Of a stretch of 64,000 bases of DNA, positions 17,990 through 31,595 are shown one piece after another (the first letter of the stretch is position 1; every line of letters starts with the position of its first letter). Below the pieces are notes generated by a model. The model ran no database searches and had not been told where the DNA came from. It was given only the letters and a program-made list of their open reading frames with translations. The translations under genes were made by a program, and so were the position numbers. This DNA is from Panulirus ornatus (lineage: Eukaryota > Arthropoda > Malacostraca > Decapoda > Palinuridae): NCBI RefSeq assembly GCF_036320965.1, contig NC_092251.1:4598501-4662500 (forward strand), read 5' to 3'.

Positions 17990-18112
17990 TATGCAGCCTC
18001 CTCACCCACCACACACCTCCTCACCCACCACACACTTCCTCACCCACCACACACTTCCTCACCCACTACACACCTCCTCACCCACGACACACCTCACCCA
18101 CCACACCAGCCA
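17990..18112. repeat. CACCCACCACACAC minisatellite
   Basis: About six copies of CTCACCCACCACACACCTC with period near 19. Confidence 0.7.
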
Positions 18113-18181
18113 TGATAAAACGCCCGTGAGTCATGCACATAACTTCTTGTGAGTTTCGCGCATGGTACATCTACATGCCTC

Positions 18182-18183
<2 letters not shown>

Positions 18184-18248
<65 letters not shown>
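18184..18248. repeat. (TA)n microsatellite
   Basis: Pure TA, ending TACATATG. Confidence 0.95.
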
Positions 18249-18249
<1 letters not shown>

Positions 18250-18508
18250 GGAAGACACTCTCGCTGAAAAAAAAAAGTTTCATTTTCCAGCTGCCCGAGT
18301 GGAATGCAGCTTCGAAAGTGCAGGAGCCCCCATAAAAGGGGTAATGGGGTTGTATGATAATAATAATATAATCCCACGAACCCCAGGCATGAGAGTTGGA
18401 GTCGAGAGCATTACGAGAGAGCCACCAGGTGCTTTAAAATGCTCACTGTGGTCCGAATTTCCCTGATGGAGGATGGTATGTTTTGCGGAAGTGTGCACGA
18501 ATTTCCCG

Positions 18509-18509
<1 letters not shown>

Positions 18510-18586
<77 letters not shown>
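18510..18586. repeat. (TA)n microsatellite
   Basis: 77 bp pure. Confidence 0.95.
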
Positions 18587-18587
<1 letters not shown>

Positions 18588-18916
18588 CTTGCTTTTACAC
18601 CTCAGTCACGAAAAACATAACAAGATTCCTAACCTTCACATAATCCCTGCCATATATACATTTCTGCGACCAAGGAGTCATTTCCATATATAGTATACAG
18701 TTGTACCTCCTGTCGTGCCCCCACTATGTATACGCTCCACGAGAATGCCCAATTTCGCTACACTGTCCTCACAGTCTATGTATGACAAGTCTTGCCATTG
18801 CGGACGCCCCTGAGTGTTACTGCTCGATCGGGCGTGTCTTTCGGTGTCATGGGGCAGGTAGAATTGCTTCTGGCCTCGATGGGGGCTGTGTTCGTGATGA
18901 CCCATCAAGTCACAGT

Positions 18917-18919
<3 letters not shown>

Positions 18920-18994
<75 letters not shown>
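18920..18994. repeat. (CT)n microsatellite
   Basis: 75 bp pure, followed by a T-rich stretch to about 19560. Confidence 0.95.
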
Positions 18995-18997
<3 letters not shown>

Positions 18998-19905
18998 ACT
19001 TGTCCTGTCCCTTTACTAACATCTTTTCCTTCGGTCGTGGTGTTTTTCTTATACTGTTTCACCTCTTAGTCCTCATTCTAACTTTCATTTCTCCGTTTCT
19101 TTTTCAGTTTTATCTATTTACGTTTTGTGCCTTCAGTTCTTTTCTCACTTTTTCTCCGTTTATTGTTTGTGCCTCATTTCTGTGTTTACATTCTCTGTAT
19201 TCTGTTCCCTTTCATCACCTCTTGCCTTTAATCTCCTGTTATTTTGTCTTCTTATTTTCAACTATCATTTAATCCTTTCTTCCATGTCTTCATTATTGCT
19301 TATGGACATACTTCTTCTCTTCTATATTCGCAGTTCTATCCGTATCTTTCTGTTTCCATTAAGTTTATTCACTTCTCAGCATTTTTCTTTCTATATTTTT
19401 CTTTAATCTCACTTTCTTCACTTTCTCCTTTTGTCTTTCCAACAGCTTGTTACCATTTGTTTTTAGCACATTTATTACTCTTTGCATACGTTTATCTCCA
19501 TCTATGACGGTCAAATTCGTCGTATTCTGAACCCTTCTGGACACAAAGTTAATAATCAAGTCGACTGTTGAGCGACTGACTTTTATTATAGCCGTCTGTT
19601 AATTGCGTTTGACAGTCTTCTTATTCTGACAAACGTCACGCATGCAAACCTTATTCGCAAGGGGAGAGGATTTCCCCAGCCTGTCAAGGCTTTCTGAAAA
19701 GAGATTAAACTCTGCGAGTCACTCAGAGATATGGCTAGTCCCAGCTTACACAGAGACGGGCAAAGAACATGTTAATAAGCTTGCAATAAGAGGGTGAAGA
19801 GGGCCTTATACAAAATGATGGCTGAATTCCTGTCAGGATAGGTACACGTTTTGCCTCAAGTCATGAATGAACAGAGGAAAAAACAAAGAAGTTACTTCAT
19901 AAAGA

Positions 19906-19957
19906 AGACATGGTAGACTGAGTCTGTGGAAGACATGGTAGACTGAGTCTGTGGAAG
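19906..19957. repeat. 25-bp tandem duplication
   Basis: Two exact copies of GAAGACATGGTAGACTGAGT plus CTGTG. Confidence 0.8.
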
Positions 19958-20093
19958 ACGCAGGAAAAGGGACACTGGCAGACATAAAGATAGAAACATC
20001 AGACGTCTATAGATAAGTAGGAACGATATCCATCGAGAGATGGAGAGAAACGAAAGGGTTATCAAGCACTTGAATTATGATGTCTCGAGAGGA

Positions 20094-20230
20094 GAAGAAG
20101 GAGGAGGAGGAGTAGGAGGAGGAGAGGATGAAAAGAAAGAGGAGGAGGAGGAGGAGGAGGTGGAGGAGGAGGAGAAGGAGAAGGAGGAGGAGGAGGAGGA
20201 GGAGGAGGAGGAGGAGGAGGAGGAGGAAGC
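20094..20230. repeat. (GGA)n tract
   Basis: Impure GGA/GAA triplets. It explains the polyglutamate plus ORF and the polyserine/polyproline minus ORFs here. Confidence 0.9.
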
Positions 20231-20629
20231 TTGTGACATGACCAAACTGAGCGAGAGCGAGATGAGAACTGCGTGTTCCACCAAACAAGGACTCGTAACG
20301 AGTATGCCAAAACAAAATAGCAGCAAGCACATAGACCCAAGAAAGAACACACAGAGGCACACTCGGCCCCTGAAAATAGAGCAGAAAGGGCAACTGAGTT
20401 TGATATCCAGGTGCCATGATCCTATCAGCGTGATAAGCTGGTTATATCAGGCATAAAGAGAAGGCTTGCTGGGTTACGTCAGTTTTATGGTTCGAAACTG
20501 GGCACGGCGTACCCAGACACCTGCTAGTCTTTCTCTGTTCCTGCACAGGTGATTCGACTGAATACACTTTAGGAGTGTTGGATGATGCGAGTGGTGATCA
20601 CTCCCTCTGCTGGACCTACGAGGTGTTCT

Positions 20630-20745
20630 TGAAGAAGAAAAAGAAGAAGAAGAAGAAGAAGAAAAAGAAAAAGAAGACGAAAATGACGAAGAAGATGATG
20701 AAGACGATGATGATGATGATCATGATGATGATGATGAAGAAGAAG
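20630..20745. repeat. (GAA)n(GAT)n tract
   Basis: AAG-type triplets grading into GATGAT triplets. Confidence 0.9.
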
Positions 20746-21869
20746 CAATCGAATCCCAGATTCAAAAAAATGAACATGCGAATGGTAGCCTAACGTTATA
20801 GTGATTATGTGTTAAAAGAGGAAGGAATCTACATAGGGCGCGTTCAGTTTTATACTCCATCAAGGATATCGACAATGGGCGCTGGGTGGTAATGGGTCGT
20901 AAACAAGCGTATCCTGGATGGTTTTTTGAAATGGCGTGGCTGAAAAAAAAAGGAGAAAAAAAGGGCACACTCAAAATTTAAGGATCATTAAAAAAAAGAG
21001 AGATAAGAGCCTTTTAATGGGGCTATTACCTGCCTGAATAATGTCAGATAATGAAAAAAAAGTGCATTGCAATTTCTAGAAAGAAGGACTCTCTCTCATC
21101 TCCATTAATCTCTCCTCCTCCTTTATTATAATTCAAGGTGGACAAAAGGGGCCAACCCACTGCATGCAAACAATGAGGAAACGAAGTTATTACGCCATTA
21201 CGCCTCCTCTTCGTCTCAGTTAGTTAGAGAAATATGGACAATATCTTGCTCGGGGGGAATTTTATACACCTGGTCAGTGAGGCGTGAGGATTTTTCTCTC
21301 ATCGCTGACATACTTTGCCCCTCCAAATATTTTGCAGTCTATCCTCTACCATTCTATAGTCTATGCTTTATCCATACAGTCTGCCTTCTACCTATATAGT
21401 CTGACCTCTAGAGCCTGCATTGTCTACTCTGTACATGTATAATCTACCCTCTAACTATAATCTACTCTCTACCTGTATGCTGTCCAAACCTTTCATTTGT
21501 GACTTTAATTTCGTATAGTCAGAATTAAGAGTAGAATTATCCGTTTTTTAAAAATGTTTTTTTCTTTTAAATCTTTAACTATGTATGAGATTATATTCCA
21601 AGCTTCAAAATTCTACAATCGAGTTTTCGATTTTTTTCGGGGGGTTAGAAATTTGCATTTCTCACTTTGCCGAAGCTGTCATCACTAAAAATCTTTTTAA
21701 ATGTTTCCAAATTTATCTTTAATTTTGATTTTCATAACTGTTATTGTATGACATAAATTCATTATCATCATCAGTAACCAACCTGCTCCCTTCATCTACA
21801 AAAATTATTATTGTCGAATATATTTCTGACCACATCATAGTGCAAATAAGATTTTGATATCCAATATGA

Positions 21870-21871
<2 letters not shown>

Positions 21872-21938
<67 letters not shown>
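21872..21938. repeat. (CT)n microsatellite
   Basis: 67 bp pure. Confidence 0.95.
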
Positions 21939-21943
<5 letters not shown>

Positions 21944-22490
21944 CCTGAAGACCTGCATCTTAAAACTCTTTCACTGCAATAATATCGCGATTTTCGCCCT
22001 CATGCATATACCACCCACCCCTTTTTTTTTGACTAAAATCACATCAGGAACAAGGCTTTCTAAGTACCTTGACAAAGTTGACACGCATCAAAGAAACGAA
22101 AAGATATGGAAAAATGGAACATCATCATTCATTGTAATACAAAAATCAATATAAGAATGAGTTAACATTTTAGGTTTTCCTAAATGCACTGTCGCACTGT
22201 AGACGTGGCTATTCTTACCTACAAAGACTTTCACCGTCCTTGAAATGCTGTTCAAAATCAGGAACACCGGTTGAGGTCCAGGAAACTCAGTAACACAACC
22301 TGAGGCTTGGGATCATGTTGCTCAACCGTATATGCATTCGGATATGGATCATACGATACATAATTTCTCCACCTTTACCTCTCCTGAATCATATGAACGC
22401 TCCATTTCAAGCCACGGTGTGTAAAACTTTAAGTAATATATTCGCTCTCGACCAAGGACGAAAATGACAAGAAACGTTGATCAAACGCGC

Positions 22491-22491
<1 letters not shown>

Positions 22492-22540
<49 letters not shown>
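22492..22540. repeat. (CT)n microsatellite
   Basis: 49 bp pure. Confidence 0.95.
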
Positions 22541-22543
<3 letters not shown>

Positions 22544-23160
22544 CTCTCCATGATTGCCTGCGTTTCGTCAGGGCTGGTGGGGGTGAGTGTGTGGGGACGG
22601 CAAAGGCGAAGCACCACCACCACCAGCCAGCAGCTGCTGATACACTCTAAGCGTCAAGTCATTGAAAAAAAAAATATTAGAGTGTTGAATATGCATTAAT
22701 TCAAAAAGGCTACGAATCCGTCCGGTGTGGCATTAGCCCGTAAACCTCTGCTTGTTGATAGTCTCCTGATACATAAACCCACTCTGTAGCGTCACACACG
22801 CAGCAGTAGCCTGATTGAAAGAAATATTCAGCGTATCACAACACGTCTCTGAATATGATACATCTGTGATGTATAGTCGGGAATATGGCTCATGGTGTCG
22901 TCTGACATCACCCGCCAAACATGTAAACAAAGACAGAAATAACATGAGTCACCATAAAAAAATTTCTGACTGTGAGAAAGTGGTGTTTTTGCCTGTCATT
23001 CTGTTTATTTAGGATATTTTCTGCCCACTGTTTTCGTTTAATTAATGCAAACCCATTACAAAGAATAATTTCGCCAGGCCGAGTGAGCAACAAATTCAAT
23101 TGTGTATGTTAGACATTCCTACGTACGTGAGCTGTTTATCAATCATAAACGTAGTGTATA

Positions 23161-23165
<5 letters not shown>

Positions 23166-23222
<57 letters not shown>
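23166..23222. repeat. (TA)n microsatellite
   Basis: 57 bp pure. Confidence 0.95.
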
Positions 23223-23226
<4 letters not shown>

Positions 23227-25727
23227 GATAACACTTTACTGATATTCCAGTGAATGTTGATAATCCTAACGTAGGTTCAAATATAATAAATTCACAACCT
23301 TTTCATAAGTCTAAACTTCCCGTCAATGATTCAACTTTTATTAAATTTTTCTCCCGGAATAATAAACATCTATTGCGATTCCGGCAAAGCTTCAACGTCT
23401 GAATTCCGGAGAAACTGACTCTGTTGCTCGTATGAATGCAAACGCCGCTGGTTCTTCTTGTCTTACTTCCTTAGGGAAAAATCAGCGTGAGGTCTTCAGA
23501 CGTAATACTGAGGTGTTTGGTTAGACCCGGTGGAAGAAGGAAGCCGAAGGAAAAAAAAGGAGGAAAATCTGCCTTAGTTATGAGGTGGGTTTGTGCGGCA
23601 ATATTTTGGGGCGACGATTTACTCGGGCGTCTCCCCAAGTGGGTGGGGAGTGGAGAGCAGTGGGGAGAAAGAGGACGTAGAAGATGGGTGGGGGAATAAA
23701 AGGGAAGCGTAAGACCATGAGGAGGAGGAGGAGGAGGAAAGGAACGTTTCAGGAGGGTGGAGAGGGAGGCGGAAAAAGCCGAAGGTAAGAAGGTGGAAGG
23801 GAGAAATTGATCGGGAGGTGCAGGGTGAGGAAGTGATGAGTCTACAGGAGACGAAGGAGGAGAAGGACGCGGTTGTGTGGAATGAGGTACAGATGGAGTG
23901 GAAGGGAGTGAGGTGACGTCCAATGGACGTCTTCCTGCCTATATAAAGCTATGGGAAGAGTGAGGAGAGGATGGAAGACAGGAGAGCCAAGGAAGCGGAT
24001 TAAAGGAGTTTGGAAAAGAGGACACTGCAAGTGAGATGTGGAAGACGGAGGGAAATAGACATAGCTGTGTAGGATCTGATTCCCTCCTTTACCTCTCACT
24101 TGGTCTATCATTTTCCTAATCCTCCAGTAATTCTTGCACTAGCTGTTATCCCTCACCCGCCACGCCTTCTCACTTTGAAGATATACGAGTGTGGTCGACA
24201 CTGTGTGAGCGTGAAGGTGGTCGACACTATGTAAGCGTGAAGACGTAGAAAGTTAGAGGGACAGGTTAGTGTAGCAATGGGGCCTCAGGGAGACACAGTC
24301 TTGCCATACATCACAAGCCACGCTGCCTGGAATATTACCTAAAGTCAAAGCATCGGTCGAGGTAATTTTACTGCGATTTGCATAAGCGCTCGCCGGTGCG
24401 CGGGTGGAATCGCATGGCCAAAGCTGGTCACAAAAATTATTCTAAAAGCCTGTTGAACTGGAGTTTCCTGATGGTAAAATGGAACATCTCCCCACACTCT
24501 GGACATCACTGTTTATCTCTCGCTTGTTCTGAGGTTACTACTAACTGGCAGTGCACGGGTTCGACACTCACTTTCTCCTAAGCATTGAAGCTTTCAGTCT
24601 TTCTCAGAGATTCATGTCATAAACAGTTTTGGATAAATGATTTTACTTCGCTGATGTTCTACTTGACAATAAATCCTACAACATCATACCTCATTATTAA
24701 AAGAATATGTATAATGATAAAGATAATGATATATCTACGTCTCGATTTTATACAGATAGCAGCATTATTGTCATCATATCAAAAGCAGAATAGAAAATAA
24801 GTTAAACATCATTCGTCGCTGTTGTGGCAACTGAAACCGAGGCGACTGGAAACTAAGCCTCCTGGAAAGAGCGAAAAAAAAAGAAAATCTGTTGTCAGGA
24901 CGAGTCCCAAATAAGACGAAATCGCTCAGCATCTCTGAGGTGACAGGTGAGTGAAGACATTGCCAATGCCTGAGAGTTTTTTTTCCTCATTAACGAAAAC
25001 ACGTTTCCCTGCATCAAATTCGTCACTCTCACACAGACACACTGATGGGAGATGATAAACCGTGTTGAGATGATAAACCGTGTTGGGCAAGAGATAACCG
25101 ATAGATTATCTCTCTCATCACCGATAAACCCATCGATTCTGTCGACGAATGAATATGGATCGCAAGAGGGAAAGGGATTGGAGTGGTGGTAATAGTACGT
25201 CTATGAACCAAAGGTATTTATTCTGAACCGACGTGTGATAGTCGGCTGGAGCTGATGGCGGACGTCTGGTTGCCGTCACGTGAAACCAATGTTGTCATAG
25301 AGGAGAGATGACAGCTTAAGGAAAGAGAAAGAGAAGGTTACAGTAGGAAGTGAGAGGCCATAATTGCACACAAAAAAAGGAACTTTAATCCTCTGTTATG
25401 ACCACTGCTTTGAAGCAGATCGCATTTGCTTTTAGTACCTCGTCTGCCTTCATGTTTTATGGAGACTTGGAGAGTTAAAACGCATTACCACCAATAATTC
25501 AGCTTTATGGCAATACGCGTAAGTGCAAGTGCGCAGGAAAGAGAAAAGGGAGAGTTAGGTAGAAGGAGAGAGAAAACAAAAAGGAAAACGATGGGAAAGT
25601 AAGGAAATATGAGAAGGGAGAGGAAAGGATAGGAAGGAAATTCAGGAGCTTGAGGAGAGGGAAGGGAAGAGAGTATGAGGAAGTAGCACGTAATGGAGGG
25701 GGACTAGAGGGAATGGATGATTGGTAT

Positions 25728-25990
<263 letters not shown>

Positions 25991-26071
25991 TCTTGTTCAG
26001 AGTCTCAGGGCCAGGACAGAGAACCCGGCTATTCACACCCAAGGATCACCACGGGCGTCGTGCCCAAATGC

Positions 26072-26215
26072 CGTTCGTTCCTGTTCAAGGTTCGCTACGT
26101 CGTGCTCAAGGTTCGTTACGTCGTGTTCAAGGTTCGCACCGTCGTGTTCAAGGTTCGCACCGTTGTGTTCAACGTTTCGTACCGTCGTATACAATGTTCG
26201 TCCCATCGTACTCAA
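26072..26215. repeat. 21-bp minisatellite of the GTCGT motif
   Basis: Six to seven copies of a unit like GTTCGCACCGTCGTGTTCAA(G). The motif is shared with the palindromic elements at 13805, 53395 and 54480. Confidence 0.7.
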
Positions 26216-26571
26216 TAGTACTTTCTCCTTCAAGTGAAAATATCTTTCCACGTTATAAAATTTTGGTCGTAACTTCACCATTTTTCAGCATCCCATACCA
26301 TTTTCTTTTCTCTTATTTTTCATTAGTTTCTTACCAAACGTCTGCTCGCTGGAGTGAACTGGACCAAACGCATATAGTCTTTTTTTTTTCACTCATAGTA
26401 TGAACACAGGAGAAGCGGGCGGAACGATCACCCGCGTCGAGAGATGAAAATGAAACAGTTAAAAAAAAAATGTTTAGTAGAGTTTGAGCCGGTCTGAAAT
26501 AACCTTAAACGGTGAGTTCTACCGCTGGGCCGCATGTTTCTGCACTGGTTAAATAGAGGAAAATCTGGTAG

Positions 26572-26593
26572 TGGGGGGGGGGGGGGGGGGGGA
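26572..26593 (+). repeat. poly-G run of about 22
   Basis: Uninterrupted G run. Homopolymers of this length are also frequent sequencing or assembly weak points. Confidence 0.9.
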
Positions 26594-26721
26594 GAAATTG
26601 GACAAATTGAACCAGATTCTAATCTCGGTTTGTATACATATATAAATCTACTTTTTTCCCTTCGGTTTCCTTCGTATTTCTTATTCATGCCGTATATGTC
26701 TTGCTCTAAAGAGCTTCTCTG

Positions 26722-26797
<76 letters not shown>

Positions 26798-26798
26798 C
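26722..26798. repeat. (CT)n microsatellite
   Basis: Two single-base breaks. Confidence 0.95.
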
Positions 26799-27252
26799 AA
26801 AGCTGTGCCGTTTCCCTCTCCGCATCACACAAAGCATCCCGATGGTGCTGGTTCGTAAACTCCAGTAAACTACCGCGAATACCCACATGAAATAAGCAAC
26901 ATTACGAAGCTCACATAACAAAAACAAAGTTACGAAACAAAAGTCACTAAAACTTTATAAAGTTTGATATTTAAATATCACACCTAATGTCGGTATTAGT
27001 CCTGAGTTGTCATATTTCTCAAACGTTTCCAAAATGAGTTTTGACTGCAACCAGTGACGTACAATTTCTCTTTCAACATGCGAGGCTGCGCAGTCTCTCC
27101 TACGACAGAAGGTATGTCTTGCTTGACTACTTCTCTTGAATATTTGAGTTGGGTCTCCTCTCTTGTTCCACCGCATGCACGGGCAAGCACCACACAAATG
27201 TCGGCGGAAAGTTCGGAACAGTATAAGCAGATGTATCAACTGAGTATTCGTT

Positions 27253-27438
27253 GATCTGTGACGTGCTTTGCTATGTTACAGATTGATCTAGATGTGACGT
27301 CCTATGCAGTGTTACAGATTAATCCAGATGTGACGTCCTATGCAGTGTTACAGATTAATCCAGATGTGACGTCCTATGCAGTGTTACAGATTAATCCAGA
27401 TGTGACGTGTCTGGATGTGTTAAAGATTAATCCAGGAT
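27253..27438. repeat. 36-bp minisatellite, about 5 units
   Basis: The unit begins CAGATTAATCCAGATGTGAC and carries TGACGT in each copy. It is open on the plus strand (DVTSYAVLQINP repeated), a consequence of the 36-bp period. Confidence 0.8.
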
Positions 27439-27874
27439 TCTGTTATAAGCGTAGACAATACAGGATCTTCGTTTTTAACACAGGATCTGTTTGTACGTTT
27501 TGCCGGTCGAGGATCAAATCACCTTTGATCTCTTCAGAGCCTTTGACGTTATGATACTCCTGTTTAAGTAGGATTGAAATATACCTTCAGCCCTTGTCAA
27601 CCCAGCTGGTCTTGTTATACTATACCTGTGATATCTAATCATTCACTATCACATCCATCAACATTGTCACTATCCTAATCATCATCACCATCACCACCCT
27701 GAACACCATCACACCGTTTTCGTCATCATCTGCTACCATCGTAATCGCCACTATTCTCACCATCATCATCTCCAACACCATCAACCATCACCATCATCCC
27801 CCTTCCATCTCTCACATTCCCCTACACAAAAGATCACAATCGTTCCTAAAACCTTCAGCTGCACACAACCACAA

Positions 27875-27877
<3 letters not shown>

Positions 27878-27914
<37 letters not shown>
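27878..27914. repeat. (TA)n microsatellite
   Basis: 37 bp; preceded by a CATCACCATCA-rich stretch from 27640. Confidence 0.9.
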
Positions 27915-27917
<3 letters not shown>

Positions 27918-28252
27918 TGCGTTTCAACTACAACGAAAGGTACATTAATTTCATTGCCCTAAAAATATACGACATCTGTGTCATCTGTCAGTGTCCATGA
28001 CTAACGCCCCCTGCTCAATAGACTAAAGCTATTCTAGCCATTCATTTCAATATAATTATGAGACGTATCTATAACGCACGACCAATACCATCCAACACCG
28101 TCCAGTTTGGCGCTCAGAATAGGATGGGATATCATTATCACAGGCATATTCAGTCCGCTTCTCCTTTGTTCTTGTTTTCAGTGGGATTTCCCATGGATGA
28201 TGAGGGTTCAACAAAGATTTTAGGTTTAAGTATGATTATATAAGGGATTTAT

Positions 28253-28375
28253 TTTCCTTTTGTTATTTTTACCTTTTTATGTTCACGTAAGGGATTTATT
28301 TTCCTTTTGTTATTTTTACTTTTTATGTCCACGTAAGTGACTTATTTTCCTTTATTTCTACTTCTCATATTCACG
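28253..28375. repeat. 48-bp tandem repeat, about 2.5 units
   Basis: Copies of AGGGATTTATTTTCCTTTTG followed by TTATTTTTAC and a CACGTA end. Confidence 0.65.
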
Positions 28376-30014
28376 TTTTGTTCGTAAATGTTGTCTACAT
28401 TTCTTCATAAACATTGCCTGGTTTTCAGATTGTTCACTGTCGTGTGTTCTATGTTTACGTACCATGTGTTAGTTTTGAGGTTCGATATTCCCCATCTTAT
28501 TCGATGGGTTTGATGGTTGATGATGGTAGCGGTGGTAATGGTACGTTGCTTAGTGGTGGTTGAACTGGTGGTAGAACTGGTGGTAGAACTGGTGGTAGAA
28601 CCGGTAGTTCTTCTAGTGCTGCCTCTTAACATTTTCCGAGACTCCAGTCCCGGGCGAAGGACAATAGGTATTTTACTGTCACAAACATTATGGTATTGTC
28701 TTTTCCTTTTTTCCTTAGAATGGACAACCTAAGCACCTAGCACAGCTTGTATTCTATGGCAGCGTCTTTCTAGAACTGCTTGAAACATGGATCGTAAATC
28801 TGCCTCTTGGTGTAAAACAGCTTAGTCTCCACCTGCTGAACCAAAGTATGTGTCCCTCTGACAATGTACATATAATCTCACATCGCCACAACATCATCAT
28901 TTTGCATTTGAGAAACAAAAGATTCCTCTTGATGCAGATGGTTGATAATGGAGTTGTTGGCCTGATAACATTCAAATAAGTGTGACCAGGAAATGAAAGA
29001 CTTGACTGTCAAATACTAGAAAAAAAAAAAAAAGGAACTCATGAAATTATCAAAATGATAAAAAATTCAAATTTGAACACTGCTGAAATGTGTGGGGGGG
29101 GAAAAAAAGAGAGACAATTCATGCAGCACTAAAAATCTTATTCAATAATAAATCTTTACCCATTGGCGTCATCACGTTAATAATTCAAAACGTTTCAGAA
29201 TATATCGTAATGATATAGAAAAAAAAAACGTTCATAGCGAAGTTTTGAATGATGCAAAATATGTGTCATTCAGTACACGAGGCGAATATTCTTACATTCA
29301 CAATGCTTTGCCTCTTTAGATTCTAAACAGTAAGACAACCTCTTCTCCCCTTTTCTATTGTGTTAATGATAGCTGCAACTATTCTCCCCACCTTTCCTTC
29401 CCTAAACATCCTCCTCTCCTCTTCCTTCCCTCCTCCTCTCCTCTCCTCCATCATTTTCCCTATTCACCCAATCCAAGTCTCTCCCGCCCCAACACTCTCT
29501 CCTTCTCACAACTTTCCCCCACATCTCCCTCCCCAAAACACTCTCTACTCACCCCTCCCCCAAAACACGCCCCACTTGTCCCTCCTACTACCCTCCCCAG
29601 CACTCTGCCTCCCCAACAACGTCCTCAGCAGCGGGACAACAGGAACAAGGGAAGGAGAAATTGCTCTCTTGATGTACACACGAGTTGGAATTAAATTTGA
29701 ATTTTAAGATTATGCCATTACGTAAATTGCATTGGCTCACTCTTCTTCAATGTCTCACTACATTCTTTACTCTTTAAGACCTCTAATGATATGCATATTG
29801 TTTCTCTCTTTCCCACTATTCCTTTGTCTCTTTCATAACACTTGTACTAACTTATTTTCACCGCACGGTTCATTCTTGGGCGAATTTGCATGCAAAACTA
29901 TTATAAAAATGCGTAGTTATTCGTATCACGAATCCTCGTATTTTCTTAGTATATTTGTATACTTCGGAAACATATTCTGACAACCTTACAGAGTAGAGTC
30001 TATGTTACCCCCCA

Positions 30015-30150
30015 GTGGAATGTGGTTGGGACATAGCGCAAAATCCTAGGCGACTTGTGGTTATATCTTACATCCTTCGTGTGAGCGAGGTAGCCGAACG
30101 CCCCTCCCAGGGTTCGAATCCTCTCCATGGTCTATGTTCATTTGTCTTTC
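30015..30150 (+). mobile_element. possible tRNA-derived SINE relic
   Basis: Contains GGTTCGAATCC, a perfect RNA polymerase III B box, preceded by GAGGTAGCCGAACG, which resembles an A box but lies too close for a normal tRNA. It does not fold as a cloverleaf. The (TA)n tract and the dispersed element follow, so all three may be parts of one SINE. Confidence 0.35.

Positions 30151-30152
<2 letters not shown>

Positions 30153-30231
<79 letters not shown>
30153..30231. repeat. (TA)n microsatellite
   Basis: 79 bp between the SINE-like relic and dispersed element copy 2. Confidence 0.95.
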
Positions 30232-30234
<3 letters not shown>

Positions 30235-30400
30235 TAGCTTTCTAAGAAAGCATCTTGGTGTTAACCAAGGCCTTTCTATAGACCCCTGCGACCTAAGATA
30301 GCACTCCTTCCAGTTGCAGGGAAAAGCAGACTCCTTTGGAGTGAGAAGTTCCTTGACGAGACTGTCCTCCCCGTGGTACAGCCTCACCTAAAGATGAAAC
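30232..30400. mobile_element. dispersed element, copy 2 (beside a TA tract)
   Basis: Homologous to 12510-12715 in the same orientation and again immediately 3' of a (TA)n tract (30153-30231). The two copies look roughly 70-75% identical by eye. Confidence 0.5.
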
Positions 30401-30662
30401 TGACATGACACAGGCAAAGGCGTGCCTCATTCCCGGTCTTGCTCAAGGTTTATTTTTCCATTTCCTGGTCTTCATCAATTCTCCTGACGGAGGAACCTGT
30501 GTTCTCCAGCGGCTCTTCAGCCTGTGTCTTCTCCGCTGGCTGATGGCCTTGTCTGAGGGGCTGCTGGACCTGGTGCTTGGCCTGCGGAGCTGTGCAGTGG
30601 ACGTGGGGGAGAACTAAAAAGGGAGAAACCATTAAGAGGAAAGGGGAATGGGCAATAACAAC

Positions 30663-30663
<1 letters not shown>

Positions 30664-30748
<85 letters not shown>
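30664..30748. repeat. (GA)n microsatellite
   Basis: 85 bp, followed by GAAGAAG triplets. Confidence 0.95.
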
Positions 30749-30751
<3 letters not shown>

Positions 30752-31307
30752 AGAAGGAGAAGAAGATGAAGCTGTGATAATTAGCCTTTAACAATGGCCT
30801 GCGCGCCTTGCATGCTTAACGATGTTCCTTGGTCATTGTCTCTTAACAAGTGAAGTTGAAGAATTAAACTACAATCGTTGGTGGACAATCGTCGCAAGTG
30901 AGTTGGGAGGGGACAAGAACTGACTGCATTTTCAGTGTTTGTATTTTGTTTGTGTTTTTTTAGCACCGTGAGGCTGTAGTTGTTATGGGCAAATTGTTTT
31001 TTAAATGGAATAGAACAACGTTTCAGCTGGAAATTGGTCTAATGGTCCAAGTTGGCCTCTTTTTGGGCTAATCTTTGTTAATGGCTTTGTCTGTCTTTGT
31101 TTACCTCAGTGTTGGTTTGTTTGTATATTCACATGCGTATTTTTGGTCCCCCTTGTTTTTGGCATATATCGCGTCCTTCTTTAAGTCTGTCCGTCTGTAT
31201 ATGTCTCTTAATTCTGCTTCTGTCTCCTGTCTTTGATTTATATGAGACATACGAATGATGGGCTTTAGAAAAGACGATATCAAAGACGTTTTGTGATCTT
31301 TGGAAAC

Positions 31308-31595
31308 CCCCCGAGACTACCCCCCGACCCCGGAGACTAACCCTGGGACCCCTGAGACTACCCATCGACCCCGGAGACTAACCCTGGGACCCCTGAGACT
31401 ACCCATCGACCCCGGAGACTAACCCTGGGACCCCTGAGACTACCCATCGACCCCGGAGACTAACCCTGGGACCCCTGAGACTACCCATCGACCCCGGAGA
31501 CTAACCCTGGGACCCCTGAGACTAGCCCCCGACCCCGGAGACTAACCCTGGGACCCCTGAGACTAGCCCCCGACCCCGGAGACTAACCCCCCCTA
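31308..31595. repeat. 41-bp minisatellite, about 6.5 units
   Basis: The unit starts GACCCCGGAGACTAACCCTG and repeats every 41 bp from 31326 with almost no divergence. Each unit is itself two related 20-21-bp halves (GACCCCGGAGACTA and GACCCCTGAGACTA). Confidence 0.85.

Noticed and set aside
23471..23923. 150-codon proline/serine minus ORF
   Set aside because: Reflects a G/A-rich plus strand; no domain or signal.
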